Below the pieces are notes generated by a model. It had not been told where the DNA came from. It did not search any database and saw nothing but the letters and a program-made list of their open reading frames with translations. A stretch of DNA of 64,000 nucleotides from Planctomycetota bacterium (GTDB taxonomy: Bacteria; Planctomycetota; SZUA-567; H5-PLA8). Below, piece after piece: positions 63,509 to 64,000 of this stretch (position 1 is the stretch's first letter; every line of letters starts with the position of its first letter). Where the stretch lies: positions 1 through 64,000 of the forward strand of contig JACQFI010000105.1 of assembly GCA_016200135.1 (NCBI GenBank), written 5' to 3'. The position numbers were made by a program, and so were the translations under genes.

Positions 63509-64000
63509 ATGGCTGACGCACCCTCCAGCAGACGCTCTTCGCGCTTCTCGATGCGCTCGAAGCAGATTGGCCAGCTCTTGCAAGAGGCCAACGAGGTCAA
63601 AGCCGAGCACATCGCCAAGGCGCTCAAGATCCAGGAACAGCAGGGCGGCCTGATCGGGCAGATCCTGCGCTCCATGGGCGTCTGCAAGCCCTCCGCGGTC
63701 CGCGATTCGCTGCTCAAGCAGGTCCAGGTCACCGACATCCACTGCGAAGACCTGACGCCCGAACCCACCGTGCTGGGCATGGTCTCGAAAGAACAATGTG
63801 AGACCGACAAGCTCTGCCCGTTCGAGGCGGTCGAGGGCCTGCTCTGCATCGTGATGGGCAACCCGCTCAACCGCCGCGCAATCAACGCCATCGAAGAGGC
63901 CACGAAGGTCAAGGTGAAGCCCTTCAAGGCGCCGTGGCCCAAGATCAAGGAAATGATCGACCGCAGTTACACCGATGAGAATATGGCTGCCGCGGCGTCA
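63509..64000 (+). CDS. MshEN/GspE-N-domain protein, partial at window end
   Basis: The frame from ATG 63509 stays open to the end (164 codons seen). After a Ser/Arg-rich N-terminus, two repeats ('KQIGQLLQEANEVKAEHIAKALKIQ' region and 'GLIGQILRSMGVCKPSAVRDSLLKQ') and a GspE-N-like half ('CPFEAVEGLLCIVMGNPLNRRAINAIEE') mirror the protein at 60573-61187. It may continue into a full PilB/GspE ATPase or remain a stand-alone domain; this cannot be told from the window. It begins 48 bases after the STAS fusion gene and belongs to the same operon. Confidence 0.75.
   Translation, partial: MADAPSSRRSSRFSMRSKQIGQLLQEANEVKAEHIAKALKIQEQQGGLIGQILRSMGVCKPSAVRDSLLKQVQVTDIHCEDLTPEPTVLGMVSKEQCETDKLCPFEAVEGLLCIVMGNPLNRRAINAIEEATKVKVKPFKAPWPKIKEMIDRSYTDENMAAAAS

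Overview
This is a GC-rich (mostly about 60-65% GC by eye) bacterial chromosome window with no phage genes, transposase genes, rRNA operon or CRISPR array. The gene content suggests an uncultured member of the Planctomycetota or a neighbouring PVC/Hydrogenedentota-type lineage. Clues are the many Hanks-type kinases with long extensions, ECF sigma factors paired with FecR-like or zinc-finger anti-sigma proteins, secreted right-handed beta-helix proteins, a small 'F-x-L-S-T-L-L' membrane protein, and many dispersed palindromic repeats. This placement is inference from content, not a phylogenetic result.

Layout. (1) 0.4-11.7 kb: a nucleoside-type MFS permease, then histidine degradation genes: hutU, hutG, a small membrane protein and hutI in a tightly overlapping operon, with hutH further on. 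Between hutI and hutH sit a divergent AraC regulator and a coupled set of a DegT aminotransferase (broken by one amber codon), a polysaccharide deacetylase and a secreted alpha/beta hydrolase. (2) 11.7-13.9 kb: a tail-specific protease whose 3' end and stop codon lie inside a 16-copy heptanucleotide array. (3) 14.3-32.6 kb: an ECF sigma factor and a FecR/STN anti-sigma protein lead into six tandem, homologous, secreted transglutaminase-like proteins and then two paralogous 587-residue beta-helix proteins. This paralog cluster is the most striking system here. (4) 32.8-36.1 kb: a secreted hydrolase and a second ECF sigma with a zinc-finger/PDZ anti-sigma protein. (5) 36.1-36.6 kb: a non-coding stretch with a well-formed candidate small RNA. 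(6) 36.6-43 kb: a methyltransferase, a DinB-like protein, an FG-GAP protein, an AT-richer PD-(D/E)XK-like gene and rsgA. (7) 43-47 kb: a pseudokinase-kinase tandem protein, a membrane Ser/Thr kinase and a CAT-anticodon tRNA. (8) 47-55 kb: a ceramidase-like protein, a four-gene MacAB-like ABC exporter operon, and galK. (9) 55-60.3 kb: a 1395-residue kinase with a long repeat-rich C-terminal region, and a Gfo/Idh/MocA oxidoreductase. (10) 60.5-64 kb (running off the end): a signalling operon of MshEN-type proteins flanking two unusual fusions, HU-like + receiver-like + HATPase and STAS + zinc ribbon + HATPase.

How the parts fit. The hut genes convert histidine through urocanate and imidazolonepropionate to formiminoglutamate and glutamate. 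The sigma/FecR/STN group probably senses something at the envelope and drives the adjacent secreted enzyme cluster. The last operon looks like a partner-switching (RsbW/RsbV-like) circuit rebuilt by domain fusion, possibly with c-di-GMP input through its MshEN-type domains. Start sites were chosen from ribosome-binding sites, overlaps and signal peptides. All functions are from motif reading only.
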